Positions 1 to 10,315 of a DNA stretch of 64,000 nt are shown in pieces; position 1 is the stretch's first letter; each line of letters begins with the position of its first letter. A model generated the notes under the pieces. It saw only the letters and a program-made list of their open reading frames with translations. It searched no databases and was not told the origin of the DNA. The stretch is from Streptomyces sp. RFCAC02 (GTDB lineage Bacteria; Actinomycetota; Actinomycetes; Streptomycetales; Streptomycetaceae): NCBI RefSeq assembly GCF_004193175.1, contig NZ_SAUH01000001.1, forward strand, positions 3,102,501 to 3,166,500, read 5' to 3'. A program made the translations under genes and the position numbers.

Positions 1-132
1 TCAACCGCCCTCCGGTGACTCCCCATATTCGGGGCCGGTCCCGAATCCGCTCACGGCCGTACTCAGCGCTTCGACCTGTCAACGTCCCGCGAACGTGACC
101 GGCATCACTTCCGCACCCCTGATCGACCTCCG
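1..132 (-). promoter_or_regulatory. Spacer downstream of the DciA-like gene, probable gyrB leader
   Basis: No gene is visible here. Read on the minus strand the stretch follows the DciA-like gene. It contains a TTGACA hexamer (complement of 77-82) and ends with a GGAGG Shine-Dalgarno-like run (complement of 10-14) a few bases before the window edge. In Streptomyces the next gene in this order is gyrB. I infer that this is the gyrB leader with its ribosome binding site, and that gyrB starts just outside the window. No -10 element is convincing. Confidence 0.45.
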
Positions 133-699
133 TCACCCGTAGGTGTCACCGGGGCCGCGGCTGCCCGGAGCACGCAGTCTGCCGGGGCCGCGCCCCGGTC
201 CCGAAGGCCCCAGGACCCTGATCAGCCGGACCGTCCCCGGCCCGAGGTCGGCGTTCAGGCGGCGCAGGAGTTCCGGGGCGAGGAGCCGCAGCTGCGTCGC
301 CCAGGCCGTGGAGTCGCAGCGGACGGTGAGAACGCGCGCCTCCTCGTCGTACCCCTCGGGCGCGCAGTGCTGCGCCACCTCGGGACCCACCAGGTCCGGC
401 CAGCGGCCCACCACACCGCCCACGGCCAGCGGCATCTCCCAGCCCCGCTCCACGGTCAGCCGCTCGATGGCCGCGCCCAGCGGGAGCGGATCGCGCCCGC
501 CGGCGCGTGCGCCGGAGCGCAGGCCGCCGCCACGCCGCGCCTGCCGGCGCTGCTGGGTCATGGCACCCCGGGCGCGCGCCTGCTCACGGGCGGCGCGCAG
601 CGCCACGCGCGCCAGGTCGACGCCGGACAGCCGGGGCTCGCCGGGCTCCGCCCCGCCTCCCGCACCCGCACCGGCGCCGTCACCCGTGGTCTCAGACAC
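133..699 (-). CDS. DUF721 (DciA-like) protein
   Basis: The protein has 188 residues. The N-terminal third is Gly/Ala/Arg-rich and looks disordered. The conserved DUF721 core lies at about residues 70-165, with the motif around [19 protein letters not shown] followed by a short beta-rich segment ending in [14 protein letters not shown]. The family includes DciA, which loads or assists the replicative helicase in bacteria without DnaC. The gene sits at the end of the dnaA-dnaN-recF run, and its start overlaps the recF stop by 8 bp, so translation is probably coupled. A role in helicase loading is inferred from the family and is not shown by the sequence. Confidence 0.85.
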   Translation of the reverse strand: MSETTGDGAGAGAGGGAEPGEPRLSGVDLARVALRAAREQARARGAMTQQRRQARRGGGLRSGARAGGRDPLPLGAAIERLTVERGWEMPLAVGGVVGRWPDLVGPEVAQHCAPEGYDEEARVLTVRCDSTAWATQLRLLAPELLRRLNADLGPGTVRLIRVLGPSGPGRGPGRLRAPGSRGPGDTYG

Positions 700-1822
700 G
701 GTCCACCCGCCCCTCCGCGACCGCGTACCGGCTCCCGGTGAGCCCGGCCGGCACGTCCTCCGGCACCGCGGCCGTCACCAGGACCTGCTCGCCGGGCGCG
801 ACCAGCTCGGCCAGCCGCTCCCGCCGCCTGCCGTCCAGCTCGGCGAACACGTCGTCCAGCACGAGCACCGGCTCGGGCCCCTCCTCCCGCAGCAGCCCGA
901 AGGCCGCGAGCCGCAGCGCCAGCGCGAACGACCAGGACTCGCCATGGCTCGCGTATCCCTTGGCCGGGAGGTCGCCGAGCCGCAGTACGAGGTCGTCCCG
1001 GTGCGGGCCGGCCAGGGTGACACCGCGCTCGATCTCCTGCGCGCGTGCCTCGCCGAGCGCGCCGAGCAGCGCGGCGTACAGCTCATCCCGGGACGCCCCC
1101 TCCTCGACCGCCTCCCCGGCGGAGGAACGGTACGCCAGCCCGGCAGGCCCGCCGCCGGGCGCCAGTTCCTCGTACGCCTTGTCGGTGAGGGGCCGCAGGG
1201 CGGCGACGAGCGCGAGCCGCTGGGCGAGCAGCTCGGCGCCGGACCGGGCGAGGTGCTGGTCCCAGATGTCGAGGGTCGTCAGATCGGCGCCGCGGCCGCC
1301 GTGGCGGCGGGCCATCGCCGCCGACTTCAGCAGGGTGTTGCGCTGCTTGAGGACCCGGTCGTAGTCGGCCCGGACGCCCGCGAGGCGCGGCGCGCGGGCT
1401 GTCACCAGCTCGTCGAGGAACCGCCTGCGCTCCCCCGGGTCCCCCTTCACCAGGTGCAGGTCCTCCGGGGCGAACAGCACGGTGCGGACCACGCCCAGCA
1501 CATCGCGGGGACGCACCTGCGCGGACCGGTTGAGCCGTGCGCGGTTGGCCCGGCCGGGATTGATCTCCAGCTCGACCAGCTGCTGCCTGCCGCCCTCCGT
1601 GACCGAGGCCCTGACGACGGCGCGCTCCGCGCCCATCCGGACCAGCGGCGCGTCCGAGGCCACCCGGTGGCTGCCGAGCGTCGCGAGATAGCCGACGGCC
1701 TCCACCAGGTTCGTCTTGCCCTGGCCGTTGGGGCCGATGAACGACGAAACCCCCGGGCCGAGTTCCACCTCGGCCCGGGGATAGGACCTGAAGTCCGCCA
1801 GCGACAGGTGCGTCACATGCAC
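692..1822 (-). CDS. recF: DNA replication and repair protein RecF
   Basis: This 376-residue ABC/SMC-like ATPase loads RecA at single-strand gaps together with RecO and RecR. The Walker A motif GPNGQGKT lies at residues 30-37. The ABC signature region is around [13 protein letters not shown], and the Walker B segment [12 protein letters not shown] is near residue 325. Length matches the family. The gene lies 7 bp after gnd and overlaps the DUF721 gene, which places it in the dnaN-gnd-recF transcription unit typical of Streptomyces. Confidence 0.96.
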   Translation of the reverse strand: MHVTHLSLADFRSYPRAEVELGPGVSSFIGPNGQGKTNLVEAVGYLATLGSHRVASDAPLVRMGAERAVVRASVTEGGRQQLVELEINPGRANRARLNRSAQVRPRDVLGVVRTVLFAPEDLHLVKGDPGERRRFLDELVTARAPRLAGVRADYDRVLKQRNTLLKSAAMARRHGGRGADLTTLDIWDQHLARSGAELLAQRLALVAALRPLTDKAYEELAPGGGPAGLAYRSSAGEAVEEGASRDELYAALLGALGEARAQEIERGVTLAGPHRDDLVLRLGDLPAKGYASHGESWSFALALRLAAFGLLREEGPEPVLVLDDVFAELDGRRRERLAELVAPGEQVLVTAAVPEDVPAGLTGSRYAVAEGRVDRV

Positions 1823-1829
1823 GGCGGGA

Positions 1830-2708
1830 CTACTTCGAGCTCTCCACCGCGTGCCCGCCGAACTGGTTGCGCAGCGCGGCGATCATCTTCATCTGCGGCG
1901 AGTCGTCCTGCCGCGAGGAGAACCGCGCGAACAGGGACGCGGTGATGGTGGGCAGGGGCACCGCGTTGTCGATGGCGGCCTCGACGGTCCAGCGGCCCTC
2001 GCCGGAGTCGGCCGCGTACCCGCGCAGGGACTCCAGGTGCTCGTCCTCCTCCAGGGCGCGGGCCGCGAGGTCGAGCAGCCAGGAGCGGATGACGGTGCCC
2101 TCGCGCCAGGACTTGAAGACCTCGCGGACGTCCGTGACCTCGTCCGCGGCCTCCAGCAGCTCCCAGCCCTCGGCGAAGGCCTGCATCATGGCGTACTCGA
2201 TGCCGTTGTGGACCATCTTGGCGAAGTGGCCGGCGCCGACCTTGCCGGCGTGCACGGAGCCGAACTCGCCCGGGGGCTTCAAGGCGTCGAAGATCGGCTG
2301 GACGCGGGCGACGTGCTCCGCGTCACCGCCGTACATGAGGGCGTAGCCGTTCTGCAGGCCCCAGACACCGCCGGAGACGCCGCAGTCCACGAACCCGATG
2401 CCCTTGGCGGCGAGCTGCTCGGCGTGCTTGGCATCGTCGGTCCACCGCGAGTTGCCGCCGTCGACGACGACGTCGCCGGGCGACAGCAGCTCGGACAGTT
2501 CGTCGACCGTGGACTGCGTCGCGGCACCGGCCGGGACCATCAGCCACACCACCCGCGGAGCGGCGAGCGCGTCCACCAGTTCCCGCAGGCTGTGGACATC
2601 GGCGACATCCGCCTCATGGGCGTATCCCACCACGGTGTGGCCGGCCTGGCGGATGCGCTCGCGCATGTTCCCGCCCATCTTGCCGAGACCGACGAGACCG
2701 AGCTCCAT
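1830..2708 (-). CDS. gnd: 6-phosphogluconate dehydrogenase, decarboxylating (short type)
   Basis: The enzyme oxidises 6-phosphogluconate to ribulose 5-phosphate and CO2 in the pentose phosphate pathway. The ATG at 2708 is chosen because a GAAGGAG ribosome binding site precedes it and the protein then begins directly with the Rossmann motif GLGKMG (residues 7-12). An in-frame extension to 2768 has no such support. The product is 292 residues, the short single-subunit form (GndA/YqeC type), with the conserved segment [11 protein letters not shown] and a helical C-terminal dimerisation domain. A gnd gene between dnaN and recF is a recognised Streptomyces arrangement. Confidence 0.94.
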   Translation of the reverse strand: MELGLVGLGKMGGNMRERIRQAGHTVVGYAHEADVADVHSLRELVDALAAPRVVWLMVPAGAATQSTVDELSELLSPGDVVVDGGNSRWTDDAKHAEQLAAKGIGFVDCGVSGGVWGLQNGYALMYGGDAEHVARVQPIFDALKPPGEFGSVHAGKVGAGHFAKMVHNGIEYAMMQAFAEGWELLEAADEVTDVREVFKSWREGTVIRSWLLDLAARALEEDEHLESLRGYAADSGEGRWTVEAAIDNAVPLPTITASLFARFSSRQDDSPQMKMIAALRNQFGGHAVESSK

Positions 2709-2834
2709 CAGGACTCCTTCGTGACGTTGCGAAACTGAGCCCGAGCCTACTTCGCACGCCCGGCGCACACCTGTCCGGCCAGGCCGCTCACCTGCTCGGT
2801 GCCCGGCGGCCGCCAGGACCGGGCGGCCGACTGC

Positions 2835-3965
2835 TCAGCCGCTCAGCCGCACCGGCATGATCAGGTACTTGTACGACTCGTCGGCCTCGGCGTCCACCGC
2901 CGGCCGCCCGCTGAGCAGCGCGGGCTTCGTGGAGGTGGTGAAGGAGAGCTGGGCCACGGGTGCGTCGATCGCGCTGAGCCCCTCCAGGAGGAAGGCGGGG
3001 TTGAAGGCGATCGAGATGTCGTCGCCCTCGAGCTGGGCGTCCACCCGCTCCACAGCCTGTGCATCGTCGCTCGACCCGGCCTCCAGGGTGAGCACCCCCT
3101 GCTCGAACCCGAGACGGACCGGGGTGTTGCGCTCGGCGACGAGGGCCACGCGCTTCACGGCCTCGACGAACGGCGCGGTCTCGATGACGGCGACCGAGTT
3201 GAACTCGGTGGGGAAGAGCGTCCGGTACTTCGGGAGGTCGCCCTCGAGCAGCCGGGTCGTGGTGCGGCGGCCCGCGCCCTCGAACCCGATCAGGCCCTCG
3301 CCCGCCCCCGCGCCCGCGAGGGCCAGGGAGACCGTCTCGCCGCCGCTGAGGGACTTCGCGGTGTCCAGGAGCGTCTTGGCGGGCACGAGCGCCACGGCGG
3401 AGATGTCGGCCGTCTCCGGCTTCCACAGGAACTCGCGGACCGCGAACCGGTACCGGTCGGTGGACGCCAGCGTGACCCGGTCGCCCTCGATCTCGATCCG
3501 CACACCGGTCAGGACCGGCAGGGTGTCGTCGCGGCCGGCGGCGATGGCGACCTGGGAGACCGCGGACGCGAACACGTCGCCCGGGACGGTGCCGGTCGCG
3601 GTGGGCATCTGCGGCAGCGCCGGGTACTCCTCGACCGGGAGGGTGTGGAGGGTGAAGCGCGACGTGCCGCAGACGACGGTCACGCGCACCCCGTCCGACG
3701 AGATCTCCACCGGCCGGTTCGGCAGGGCGCGGCAGATGTCGGCGAGGAGGCGGCCGGAGACCAGGACCGTGCCCTCGTCCTCGACGTCGACCTCGACCGA
3801 GACCCGCGCCGACACCTCGTAGTCGAAGCCGGAGAGGCTCAGGACGCCGTCGCCCGCCTTCAGCAGCAGGCCCGCGAGCACCGGTACCGGAGGCCGGGCC
3901 GGCAGGCTGCGGGCGGCCCATGCCACCGCCTCCGCGAGCACATCGCGTTCCACCCGGATCTTCAC
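2835..3965 (-). CDS. dnaN: DNA polymerase III beta subunit (sliding clamp)
   Basis: The ring-shaped clamp tethers DNA polymerase III to the template. The GTG at 3965 is preceded at good spacing by GGGAGG and gives a 376-residue protein beginning VKIRVERDVLAEA, the usual Streptomyces N-terminus. The longer in-frame ATG-like extension to 4034 runs into oriC and is rejected. Three clamp repeats can be followed (about 1-120, 130-250 and 255-376), and the C-terminus YKYLIMPVRLSG is the conserved clamp ending. The gene is separated from dnaA by oriC, and dnaN is transcribed away from dnaA in the same direction. Confidence 0.97.
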   Translation of the reverse strand: MKIRVERDVLAEAVAWAARSLPARPPVPVLAGLLLKAGDGVLSLSGFDYEVSARVSVEVDVEDEGTVLVSGRLLADICRALPNRPVEISSDGVRVTVVCGTSRFTLHTLPVEEYPALPQMPTATGTVPGDVFASAVSQVAIAAGRDDTLPVLTGVRIEIEGDRVTLASTDRYRFAVREFLWKPETADISAVALVPAKTLLDTAKSLSGGETVSLALAGAGAGEGLIGFEGAGRRTTTRLLEGDLPKYRTLFPTEFNSVAVIETAPFVEAVKRVALVAERNTPVRLGFEQGVLTLEAGSSDDAQAVERVDAQLEGDDISIAFNPAFLLEGLSAIDAPVAQLSFTTSTKPALLSGRPAVDAEADESYKYLIMPVRLSG

Positions 3966-4814
3966 TTCGGCAGCCTCCCGCTCTCGCTGGCTCGTCGCCT
4001 GCTGGCTCTCGTTCGAGGCTCCAGTCTGGCGCACCCCACTGACACTAGGCGCTTCGGTGAGTCAAATCGATGCGAGGTGGGTAGACCGGCTCCGGGCCGA
4101 GTTGTGCACAGCCCCCGCTTTCAAACGATCCGGCCGACTTATATCCGTAGTGGTAGTAGTAGGGCCTGTGGAAACCGTGGATAACCGCGTTTCCCCAGCT
4201 CAAGCCCCGTTTTTTGTCCACAGCGCCTGTGGGTGGACCAGTGGATGAACAGGGGCCTCCTGTGGATGACGCCCGGCCGTCCACAGGGCGTCCACAGGAG
4301 CGGCCGGTTTGCCCACAGCTTCGTCCCCAGATCCGGGGCGGTTCTCAACAGGCTCCGGCGGGCCGTCCTGTGATCTGATTCACTCTCCCCGGTGAGGCGG
4401 CGCGTTGTGTTGCCGAACAGTGGACAACCCTGTGGATTACCTGTGCAAAACCCGCCTCGGCCTGTGGGTGAGCGGTGGACAACGCTCCGCGACCGTTGTG
4501 GGCGCCTGCTTCGTCCACAGACTGTGGATCATCGTTTCCCACATTTCCACAGCCGCCTGACCAGCGCGAACGATCTTCTTGTCGAGGCCCTGTGGATACG
4601 GCTGCGGACAACTCCGGCCGCACACAGGGTGTGGACGGGCGCGGATCGCTCTTCCTGTGGACAACTGGCCTGCCTGGATCACAAATCGAACGGCGCCTCC
4701 GGGACTCCGGGGGCGCCGTGGACGGTCGACGGACGGCTGCGGGCACACAAACGTGGGCACACGGACGCGGCCGGGCACCGTCGTGCGGGTGCCCGGCCGG
4801 CTCGCGGGCCGCGC
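3966..4814. other. oriC: Chromosomal replication origin oriC
   Basis: This 850-bp non-coding region between dnaA and dnaN is dense with 9-mers resembling the Streptomyces DnaA box TTGTCCACA. Perfect copies are at 4214-4222 (plus) and 4656-4664 (minus). Close matches include 4277-4285, 4288-4296, 4309-4317, 4511-4519, 4535-4543 and 4543-4551 on the plus strand. Minus-strand matches include 4167-4175, 4261-4269, 4419-4427, 4431-4439, 4474-4482, 4523-4531, 4591-4599, 4603-4611 and 4630-4638. With weaker matches there are about twenty, in two clusters (about 4100-4320 and 4415-4665), as in known Streptomyces origins. No AT-rich 13-mer array is obvious. Open frames here are not genes. Confidence 0.96.
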
Positions 4815-6443
4815 TCAGCCGTTCTTGATGCGGTTGGTCAGCTCGGTGACCTGGTTGTAGATGGACCGCCGCTCGGCCATGAGGGCGCGGATCTTGCGGT
4901 CCGCGTGCATGACGGTCGTGTGGTCCCGGCCGCCGAAGTGCTGGCCGATCTTGGGCAGCGACAGGTCCGTGAGCTCCCGGCACAGGTACATGGCGATCTG
5001 CCGTGCCGTGACGAGGATGCGGCTGCGCGACGAGCCCGCCAGGTCCTCCACCGTCAGACCGAAGTAGTCGGCGACGGCCGAGGAGATCGCGTCCGCCGTG
5101 ATCTCCGGCGTCGCGTGCTCCCCGCCGGGGATGAGGTCCTTGAGGACGATCTCGGTCAGGCCCAGGTCGACGGGTTGCCGGTTCAGGCTGGCGAAGGCCG
5201 TGACGCGGATCAGCGCGCCCTCCAGCTCGCGGATGTTCCGCGAGATCCGGGACGCGATGAACTCCAGCACCTCGGGCGGCGCGTTCAACTGCTCCTGCAC
5301 CGCCTTCTTCCGCAGGATCGCGATGCGCGTCTCCAGCTCCGGCGGCTGGACATCGGTGATCAGGCCCCACTCGAAGCGGTTCCTGAGCCGGTCCTCGAGG
5401 GTGATCAGCTGCTTGGGCGGCCGGTCCGAGGACAGCACGATCTGCTTGTTGGCGTTGTGCAGGGTGTTGAAGGTGTGGAAGAACTCCTCCTGCGTCGACT
5501 CCTTGCTGGCCAGGAACTGGATGTCGTCCACCAGCAGGATGTCCATGTCGCGGTAGCGCTTGCGGAACGCGTCCGCCTTGCCGTCGCGGATCGAGTTGAT
5601 GAACTCGTTGGTGAACTCCTCGGAGCTCACGTACCGCACGCGGGTGCCCGGGTAGAGGCTGCGGGCGTAGTGCCCGATCGCGTGCAGCAGGTGCGTCTTG
5701 CCGAGGCCGGACTCCCCGTAGATGAAGAGGGGGTTGTAGGCCTTCGCCGGCGCCTCGGCGACCGCCACGGCCGCCGCGTGCGCGAACCGGTTGGACGCGC
5801 CGATGACGAACGTGTCGAAGAGGTACTTCGGGTTCAGCCGCGCGGTCGGCTCGGCGGGACCGCCCGGCGAGCCCCCGGGCGGCGGAGCGGGCGAGCCGAC
5901 CGCGCCGCCACCTCCGTACTGGTGCTCGTACGGTTCGGAACGGCCGTAGGACGCGTACTCGGGGGCCGGGGGCGCGGTGTGCGCCTGCTGCCACCCGCCG
6001 CCGGGGCGCGGTGCCTGCGGATGGTCCGGATACGCGGGGCGCACCACCGGCTCACCGCGGTAGCCGCCGTCCGCGTACGGATCGTGCTCGGGGGGCGCGT
6101 GCGGCGCCGGTACGTCGTGGTGCCCGGGTGCCTCGTGCGCCGGCGGCTCCGGGAGCGGGCGCCGGGGCTCCGGCGGGGGCGCCGTGACGGTGATCGCCAG
6201 CCGGATCGGCTGGCCGCACTCGCGGCTGAGCACGTCGCCGAGCAGCGGGGCGAGCCTCCCCTCCAGGACGCTCTTCGCGTACTCGTTCGAGACGCCGAGG
6301 AGCGCCGTGCCCGAGACGAGGGCGAGTGGCTGGCAGTCCTGGAGCCACCGGTGATCCTTCGCCTCGAGACGCTGCGGGTCGGACAGCATGGCCGTCAGCG
6401 CGCGTGGCCAGACCGCGGCAAGATCTACAGGCAGGTCGGCCAC
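4815..6443 (-). CDS. dnaA: Chromosomal replication initiator DnaA
   Basis: This AAA+ protein binds the DnaA boxes of oriC and opens the duplex. GTG at 6443 gives 542 residues. Domain I is at about 1-85. Domain II (about 86-200) is a long Pro/Gly/Tyr-rich, apparently disordered linker typical of Streptomyces, though somewhat shorter than the linkers of the 600-residue-plus family members. The Walker A motif GESGLGKT is at 243-250 and Walker B is in ILLVDDIQF. The C-terminal DNA-binding signature is [15 protein letters not shown]. The gene is divergent from rpmH, and two DnaA boxes in its upstream region suggest autoregulation. Confidence 0.98.
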   Translation of the reverse strand: MADLPVDLAAVWPRALTAMLSDPQRLEAKDHRWLQDCQPLALVSGTALLGVSNEYAKSVLEGRLAPLLGDVLSRECGQPIRLAITVTAPPPEPRRPLPEPPAHEAPGHHDVPAPHAPPEHDPYADGGYRGEPVVRPAYPDHPQAPRPGGGWQQAHTAPPAPEYASYGRSEPYEHQYGGGGAVGSPAPPPGGSPGGPAEPTARLNPKYLFDTFVIGASNRFAHAAAVAVAEAPAKAYNPLFIYGESGLGKTHLLHAIGHYARSLYPGTRVRYVSSEEFTNEFINSIRDGKADAFRKRYRDMDILLVDDIQFLASKESTQEEFFHTFNTLHNANKQIVLSSDRPPKQLITLEDRLRNRFEWGLITDVQPPELETRIAILRKKAVQEQLNAPPEVLEFIASRISRNIRELEGALIRVTAFASLNRQPVDLGLTEIVLKDLIPGGEHATPEITADAISSAVADYFGLTVEDLAGSSRSRILVTARQIAMYLCRELTDLSLPKIGQHFGGRDHTTVMHADRKIRALMAERRSIYNQVTELTNRIKNG

Positions 6444-6572
6444 GGGGCACGCTTCCTCACTCGCACGGGTGGCGCTGGCGTTGTCGGGCGCCCGAGGGTT
6501 GACTCCGGGGCGGTCGGGAAAAGATTCCGAGTTCAGCCACGTTAGTCAGCGGTCCGGGGGCACATCAAGTCA

Positions 6573-6593
6573 TTGTCCACAGGCTGTGTACAA
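6573..6593. promoter_or_regulatory. Two inverted DnaA boxes in the dnaA promoter region
   Basis: A perfect TTGTCCACA at 6573-6581 (plus) faces TTGTACACA on the minus strand (6585-6593), three bases apart. The pair lies 130-150 bp upstream of the dnaA start in the divergent dnaA/rpmH spacer. Paired DnaA boxes in the Streptomyces dnaA promoter are known to bind DnaA and mediate autoregulation. That role here is inferred from position and sequence. Confidence 0.8.
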
Positions 6594-6610
6594 GTCGGGG
6601 CGGTCCGGGT

Positions 6611-6640
6611 TTGACCTGTGGGACGCGTCGCGCGTACCGT
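6611..6640 (+). promoter_or_regulatory. Probable rpmH-rnpA promoter
   Basis: TTGACC (6611-6616) and TACCGT (6635-6640) are separated by 18 bases, a good match to a vegetative HrdB-type promoter. It lies about 190 bp upstream of rpmH and points towards it. The rest of the 383-bp dnaA/rpmH spacer shows no gene. Confidence 0.55.
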
Positions 6641-6826
6641 GGCGAGGTCGAGTCGTCGACGGCTGCTGCCGCATGCCTCCGAAGATCTGCCTTCGAAGAG
6701 CTGGCCAGCGGCTGACTCGGGCGCAGCGGGTTCCTCGCGGGCGCACGGTGACAGCTGTCGGCGGTCCACGTCCTGTCCCGGCTGCCTACCCGAAGCCGGA
6801 CACCGAAGATCTTCTGGAGTCCCCGA

Positions 6827-6964
6827 GTGAGCAAGCGCACTTTCCAGCCGAACAACCGGCGCCGGGCCAAGACCCATGGCTTCCGGCTGCGGATGCGGAC
6901 GCGTGCCGGCCGCGCCATCATCGCGAACCGCCGCAGCAAGGGCCGCGCCCGGCTGTCGGCCTGA
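6827..6964 (+). CDS. rpmH: 50S ribosomal protein L34
   Basis: This short gene encodes the 45-residue basic protein L34. It starts with GTG at 6827 and reads [19 protein letters not shown], then an Arg/Ala/Lys-rich tail ending RARLSA. Sequence and length are those of actinobacterial L34. It heads the rpmH-rnpA-yidD-yidC-jag-rsmG run. Confidence 0.97.
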   Translation: MSKRTFQPNNRRRAKTHGFRLRMRTRAGRAIIANRRSKGRARLSA

Positions 6965-6988
6965 CCTGCCCGATCACAGGTCCATGCG

Positions 6989-7357
6989 GTGCTGCCCTCC
7001 GAGAACCGGCTGAGGCGGCGCGAGGACTTCGCGACGGCGATGCGCCGCGGGCGCAGGGCCGGACGCCCGCACCTCGTCGTCCATCTGAGCGGCGGTGACA
7101 ACCCGCACCCGGCGGAGGAAACCCTTCCTCCGCCGCGTGCGGGTTTCGTCGTGAGCAAGGCCGTGGGCAACGCGGTCGTGCGCAACCTCGTGCAACGGCG
7201 TCTGCGTCATCTCCTGCGGGACCGGCTGACGCGGCTTCCCGCCGGTAGCCTGGTCGTCGTGCGGGCACTGCCCGGTGCGGGCGATCTCGCCCATGAGCGC
7301 CTCGCCCGGGAGCTCGATGCCGCGCTCGAACGGCTGCTGGGAGGGGTACGGCCATGA
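6989..7357 (+). CDS. rnpA: Ribonuclease P protein component
   Basis: The protein subunit of RNase P, which matures tRNA 5' ends. GTG at 6989 gives 122 residues beginning [14 protein letters not shown]. The family signature is present as [20 protein letters not shown] (the RNPA motif, about residues 56-75), with many basic residues for RNA contact. It follows rpmH by 24 bp and overlaps yidD by 4 bp (ATGA), so the two are probably translationally coupled. Confidence 0.96.
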   Translation: MLPSENRLRRREDFATAMRRGRRAGRPHLVVHLSGGDNPHPAEETLPPPRAGFVVSKAVGNAVVRNLVQRRLRHLLRDRLTRLPAGSLVVVRALPGAGDLAHERLARELDAALERLLGGVRP

Positions 7358-7668
7358 AGTACCCACTGCTGCTGCTGATCAAGCTGTACCAGTGGACCAT
7401 CAGCCCGCTGCTCGGCCCCGTCTGCCGCTACTACCCGTCGTGCTCCCATTACGGATACACGGCCATCGACCGGCACGGTGCGGTGAAGGGGACCGTCCTG
7501 GCGGCCTGGCGCATCCTGCGCTGCAACCCCTGGTCGCCCGGGGGAGTCGATCACGTTCCTCCCCGGAAGCGCCCGGTATGGCATCGGCGGCTTCGCGACC
7601 GTCTGCGGCACCGGACGCTTTCCCACGCCTCGCCCGGGGGTGCCCCCAACAATGCCCAAGGAGCCTGA
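7354..7668 (+). CDS. yidD: Membrane protein insertion efficiency factor YidD
   Basis: This 104-residue protein has the compact YidD core: an N-terminal amphipathic segment [17 protein letters not shown], then the Cys pattern [11 protein letters not shown], the acidic/aromatic YTAID segment, and [14 protein letters not shown]. YidD assists insertion of membrane proteins next to YidC. The C-terminal 25 residues are variable and basic. The start overlaps rnpA by ATGA, and yidC begins 3 bp after the stop. Confidence 0.93.
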   Translation: MKYPLLLLIKLYQWTISPLLGPVCRYYPSCSHYGYTAIDRHGAVKGTVLAAWRILRCNPWSPGGVDHVPPRKRPVWHRRLRDRLRHRTLSHASPGGAPNNAQGA

Positions 7669-7671
7669 CCC

Positions 7672-8802
7672 GTGGACACGATCAACTCGATCCTCAGTCC
7701 TCTTTATATCGCTGTCTCATGGATCATCATCCGGTTTCACTCGCTGTACAGCCTGATCTTCGATGAGGACAGCGGCTGGGCCTGGGGCCTGTCGATCGTC
7801 TCCCTGGTGGTCCTCGTCCGCATCTGCCTGATCCCGCTCTTCGTGCGGCAGATCAAGGCGACGCGGAACATGCAGGCGCTCCAGCCCCGGATGAAGAAGA
7901 TCCAGGAGCGCTACAAGAACGACCGGCAGCGTCAGTCCGAAGAGATGATGAAGCTGTACAAGGAGACGGGCACCAACCCGTTGGCGAGCTGCCTGCCGAT
8001 CCTTGCGCAGTCCCCCTTCTTCATCGCCCTCTTCCAGACGCTCAGCCACATCGCGAACAACCAGAAGGTCGGTGTCCTCACCGATGCCGAGGTCGAGAGC
8101 GCGCGCCAGGCGACGGTGTTCGGCGCTCCGATCGCCACCCGGTTCATGGACAGCGCCCACGAGGTGGCCGAGCTGGGCGCCTCCCTGGGCACGGTCCGCA
8201 CCGTCACGATCATCATGATCATCCTGATGTCGGCGTCGCAGTTCTACACGCAGCGCCAGCTCATGACGAAGAACGTGGACCTCACCGCGAAGACGCCGTT
8301 CATGAACCAGCAGAAGCTGCTCATGTACGTCTTCCCGATCATGTTCGCCGTCTTCGGCATCAACTTCCCCGTCGGCGTCCTGATCTACTGGCTCACCACC
8401 AACGTCTGGTCCATGGGTCAGCAGCTCTTCGTGATCCAGCGGAACCCCACGCCGGGCAGCCTCGCCTACAAGCAGCGCCAGGAGCGGCTGCAGAAGAAGG
8501 GCAAGATCGCCGCGCCGGCGGAGTCCCCGGGGAAGAAGACCGCCGAGGCGGCCCGCAGCGCGCGGACGCAGCCCAAGCGGCAGTCCAAGGCACAGCGCCA
8601 GTCCGGCACCGGGCAGCAGCCGCGGTCCCAGGCCGAGTCCTCGGCGACCGACAAGCCCGATGCGGATGTCGAGGAGCCGGAGGCCCAGCCGCAAGCGCAG
8701 AGCAACGGCACCGCGCAGAAGAAGCAGCCGGCGGCGAAGAAGCAGCCCGCCCGGAAGCCCTCCCAGGGCAAGAACAAGCCGTCCGCGAAGAGCAAGAAGT
8801 AA
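7672..8802 (+). CDS. yidC: Membrane protein insertase YidC (Oxa1 family)
   Basis: The insertase places newly made proteins in the cytoplasmic membrane, alone or with Sec. GTG at 7672 gives 376 residues. Hydrophobic segments appear at about residues 3-25, 35-58, 103-123, 175-195 and 215-245. The conserved cytoplasmic hairpin [16 protein letters not shown] follows the second segment, and [20 protein letters not shown] is the core motif. The last 120 residues are a hydrophilic Lys/Gln/Ala-rich tail typical of actinobacterial YidC. It sits between yidD and jag. Confidence 0.95.
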   Translation: MDTINSILSPLYIAVSWIIIRFHSLYSLIFDEDSGWAWGLSIVSLVVLVRICLIPLFVRQIKATRNMQALQPRMKKIQERYKNDRQRQSEEMMKLYKETGTNPLASCLPILAQSPFFIALFQTLSHIANNQKVGVLTDAEVESARQATVFGAPIATRFMDSAHEVAELGASLGTVRTVTIIMIILMSASQFYTQRQLMTKNVDLTAKTPFMNQQKLLMYVFPIMFAVFGINFPVGVLIYWLTTNVWSMGQQLFVIQRNPTPGSLAYKQRQERLQKKGKIAAPAESPGKKTAEAARSARTQPKRQSKAQRQSGTGQQPRSQAESSATDKPDADVEEPEAQPQAQSNGTAQKKQPAAKKQPARKPSQGKNKPSAKSKK

Positions 8803-8817
8803 GAAGGAGCGCCACCC

Positions 8818-9333
8818 GTGACGGAGACCACTTCAGCCGCCGCCGCTCCCGCCGAGGTCACCGATGCGCTGACCAGGCTGGAACAGGAGGGCGAGATCGC
8901 GGCCGACTACCTGGAGGGGCTGCTCGACATCGCGGACCTCGACGGCGACATCGACATGGACGTCGAGGGCGACCGGGCCGCGGTCTCGATCATCGCCGAC
9001 GGTTCGGCGCGTGACCTGCAGAAGCTCGTCGGCCGCGACGGCGAGGTCCTGGAGGCCCTCCAGGAGCTGACCCGCCTTGCGGTGCACCGGGAGACCGGTG
9101 AGCGCAGCCGTCTGATGCTCGACATCGCCGGCCACCGGGCGCACAAGCGCGAGAAGCTCACCGCGCTGGGCACCGAGGCCGCGCGGGAGGCCAAGGAGAC
9201 CGGCGAGCCGGTCAAGCTGAAGCCGATGACGCCGTTCGAGCGCAAGGTCGTGCACGACGCGGTGGCCGCGGCCGGCCTGCGCAGCGAGTCGGAGGGCGAG
9301 GAGCCGCAGCGCCGGGTGGTCGTCCTCCCGTGA
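8818..9333 (+). CDS. jag: Jag/KhpB family RNA-binding protein (KH and R3H domains)
   Basis: The protein has 171 residues from GTG 8818. An N-terminal acidic segment is followed by a KH domain (about 50-115) with the GxxG-type loop VGRDGEVLEALQ. The R3H domain (about 115-170) contains RSRLMLDIAGHRAHKREKL. The family (SpoIIIJ-associated, Jag/KhpB) binds RNA and affects cell elongation and division in other bacteria. Overlap of four bases with rsmG (GTGA) implies coupling. The long Jag-N domain found in Firmicutes is absent, as is usual in actinobacteria. Confidence 0.9.
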   Translation: MTETTSAAAAPAEVTDALTRLEQEGEIAADYLEGLLDIADLDGDIDMDVEGDRAAVSIIADGSARDLQKLVGRDGEVLEALQELTRLAVHRETGERSRLMLDIAGHRAHKREKLTALGTEAAREAKETGEPVKLKPMTPFERKVVHDAVAAAGLRSESEGEEPQRRVVVLP

Positions 9334-10073
9334 GTGAGGCCCCCTCCGCGGACGAGTCGCCGAAGGTACCGACGCCGCCTCCCGCGGCGCAGCGGGTCTT
9401 CGGCGACCGGCTGCCCGACGCGGTTCGGTACGCGGACCTGCTCGCCGAGGTGGGGGTGCGCCGCGGCCTGATCGGTCCGCGTGAGGTGCCCCGTCTCTGG
9501 GAGCGCCACCTCCTGAACTGCGCGGTTCTCTCCGAGGTGGTGCCCGAGGGTGTCACCGTCTGCGATGTCGGCTCGGGTGCGGGTCTGCCGGGTATTCCGC
9601 TCGCCCTGGTCCGGCCGGACCTGCGGATCAGCCTGCTGGAACCCCTGCTGCGGCGCACGACCTTCCTCCAGGAGGTGGTCGAGCTGATCGGCCTCGACGA
9701 CCAGGTCACCGTGGTGAGGGGACGAGCCGAGGAGGTGCTGAGCACCTTCACGCCCGTCCATGTGGTGACCGCCCGGGCCGTCGCTCCGCTCGACCGGCTC
9801 GCGGGGTGGGGCATCCCACTGCTGCGGCCCTACGGCGAGATGCTCGCCCTCAAGGGCGACACCGCCGAGGATGAGCTGCGGGCGGCCCGCTCCGCGCTCG
9901 GCAAGCTGGGGGCCGTCAGCAGCTCCGTCCTCCGCGTCGGGGCGGATGTTGTGGATCCGCCGTCGACCGTGGTGCGGGTCGAGGTCGGGGAGAGCCCCGG
10001 CGGTGTGCGCTTCGCTGCCAAACGGGCCAAGGCCGCACGCCGCGGCACCCGTTCCGGCCGCGGGCACCGCTGA
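9330..10073 (+). CDS. rsmG: 16S rRNA (guanine-527-N7)-methyltransferase RsmG
   Basis: RsmG (GidB) methylates N7 of G527 of 16S rRNA using S-adenosylmethionine. Its loss is known to give low-level streptomycin resistance. GTG at 9330 gives 247 residues. The SAM-binding motif DVGSGAGLPGIPLAL is at about residues 78-92, the acidic motif II at SLLEPLLRR, and VTARAVAPLDRL follows. The C-terminal 15 residues are basic. It is the last gene of the rpmH-rsmG run before the par locus. Confidence 0.96.
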   Translation: MSEAPSADESPKVPTPPPAAQRVFGDRLPDAVRYADLLAEVGVRRGLIGPREVPRLWERHLLNCAVLSEVVPEGVTVCDVGSGAGLPGIPLALVRPDLRISLLEPLLRRTTFLQEVVELIGLDDQVTVVRGRAEEVLSTFTPVHVVTARAVAPLDRLAGWGIPLLRPYGEMLALKGDTAEDELRAARSALGKLGAVSSSVLRVGADVVDPPSTVVRVEVGESPGGVRFAAKRAKAARRGTRSGRGHR

Positions 10074-10203
10074 GCGGTCCGGCCGCTCCGCCTTCCTTTC
10101 TCCTGCCCAGTGTCATGGGTTCGTCCGAAGCGACGGTAAAAGCGTCTGAGATGACCTCGACGCGGAGTGTCGCTCCTCGGGCGGTCGTGGCGCTGGGCAT
10201 CGT

Positions 10204-10217
10204 GTTTCACGTGAAAC
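10204..10217. promoter_or_regulatory. parS: parS centromere site
   Basis: A perfect 14-bp palindrome GTTTCACGTGAAAC, the ParB-binding parS sequence. It lies in the rsmG-parA spacer, 160-175 bp before the chosen parA start. This is one of five perfect copies in the window. Confidence 0.95.
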
Positions 10218-10315
10218 GTCGCTCGCTGTTGCACGGAATCATCAGCCGGGGACGCGCGGCCTCCGAGTCGAGGGAGCGAGGGGGCCGCCGTTCCTCACCC
10301 ACACGAGGGGCGCCA

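Noticed and set aside
4057..4860. Small open frames in oriC
   Set aside because: They are made of DnaA-box sequence, overlap in all frames and lack family similarity.
4392..6545. Long plus-strand open frame antisense to dnaA and oriC (717 residues)
   Set aside because: It is the complement of dnaA with the typical high-GC shadow composition, runs through oriC, and has no recognisable domain or ribosome binding site.
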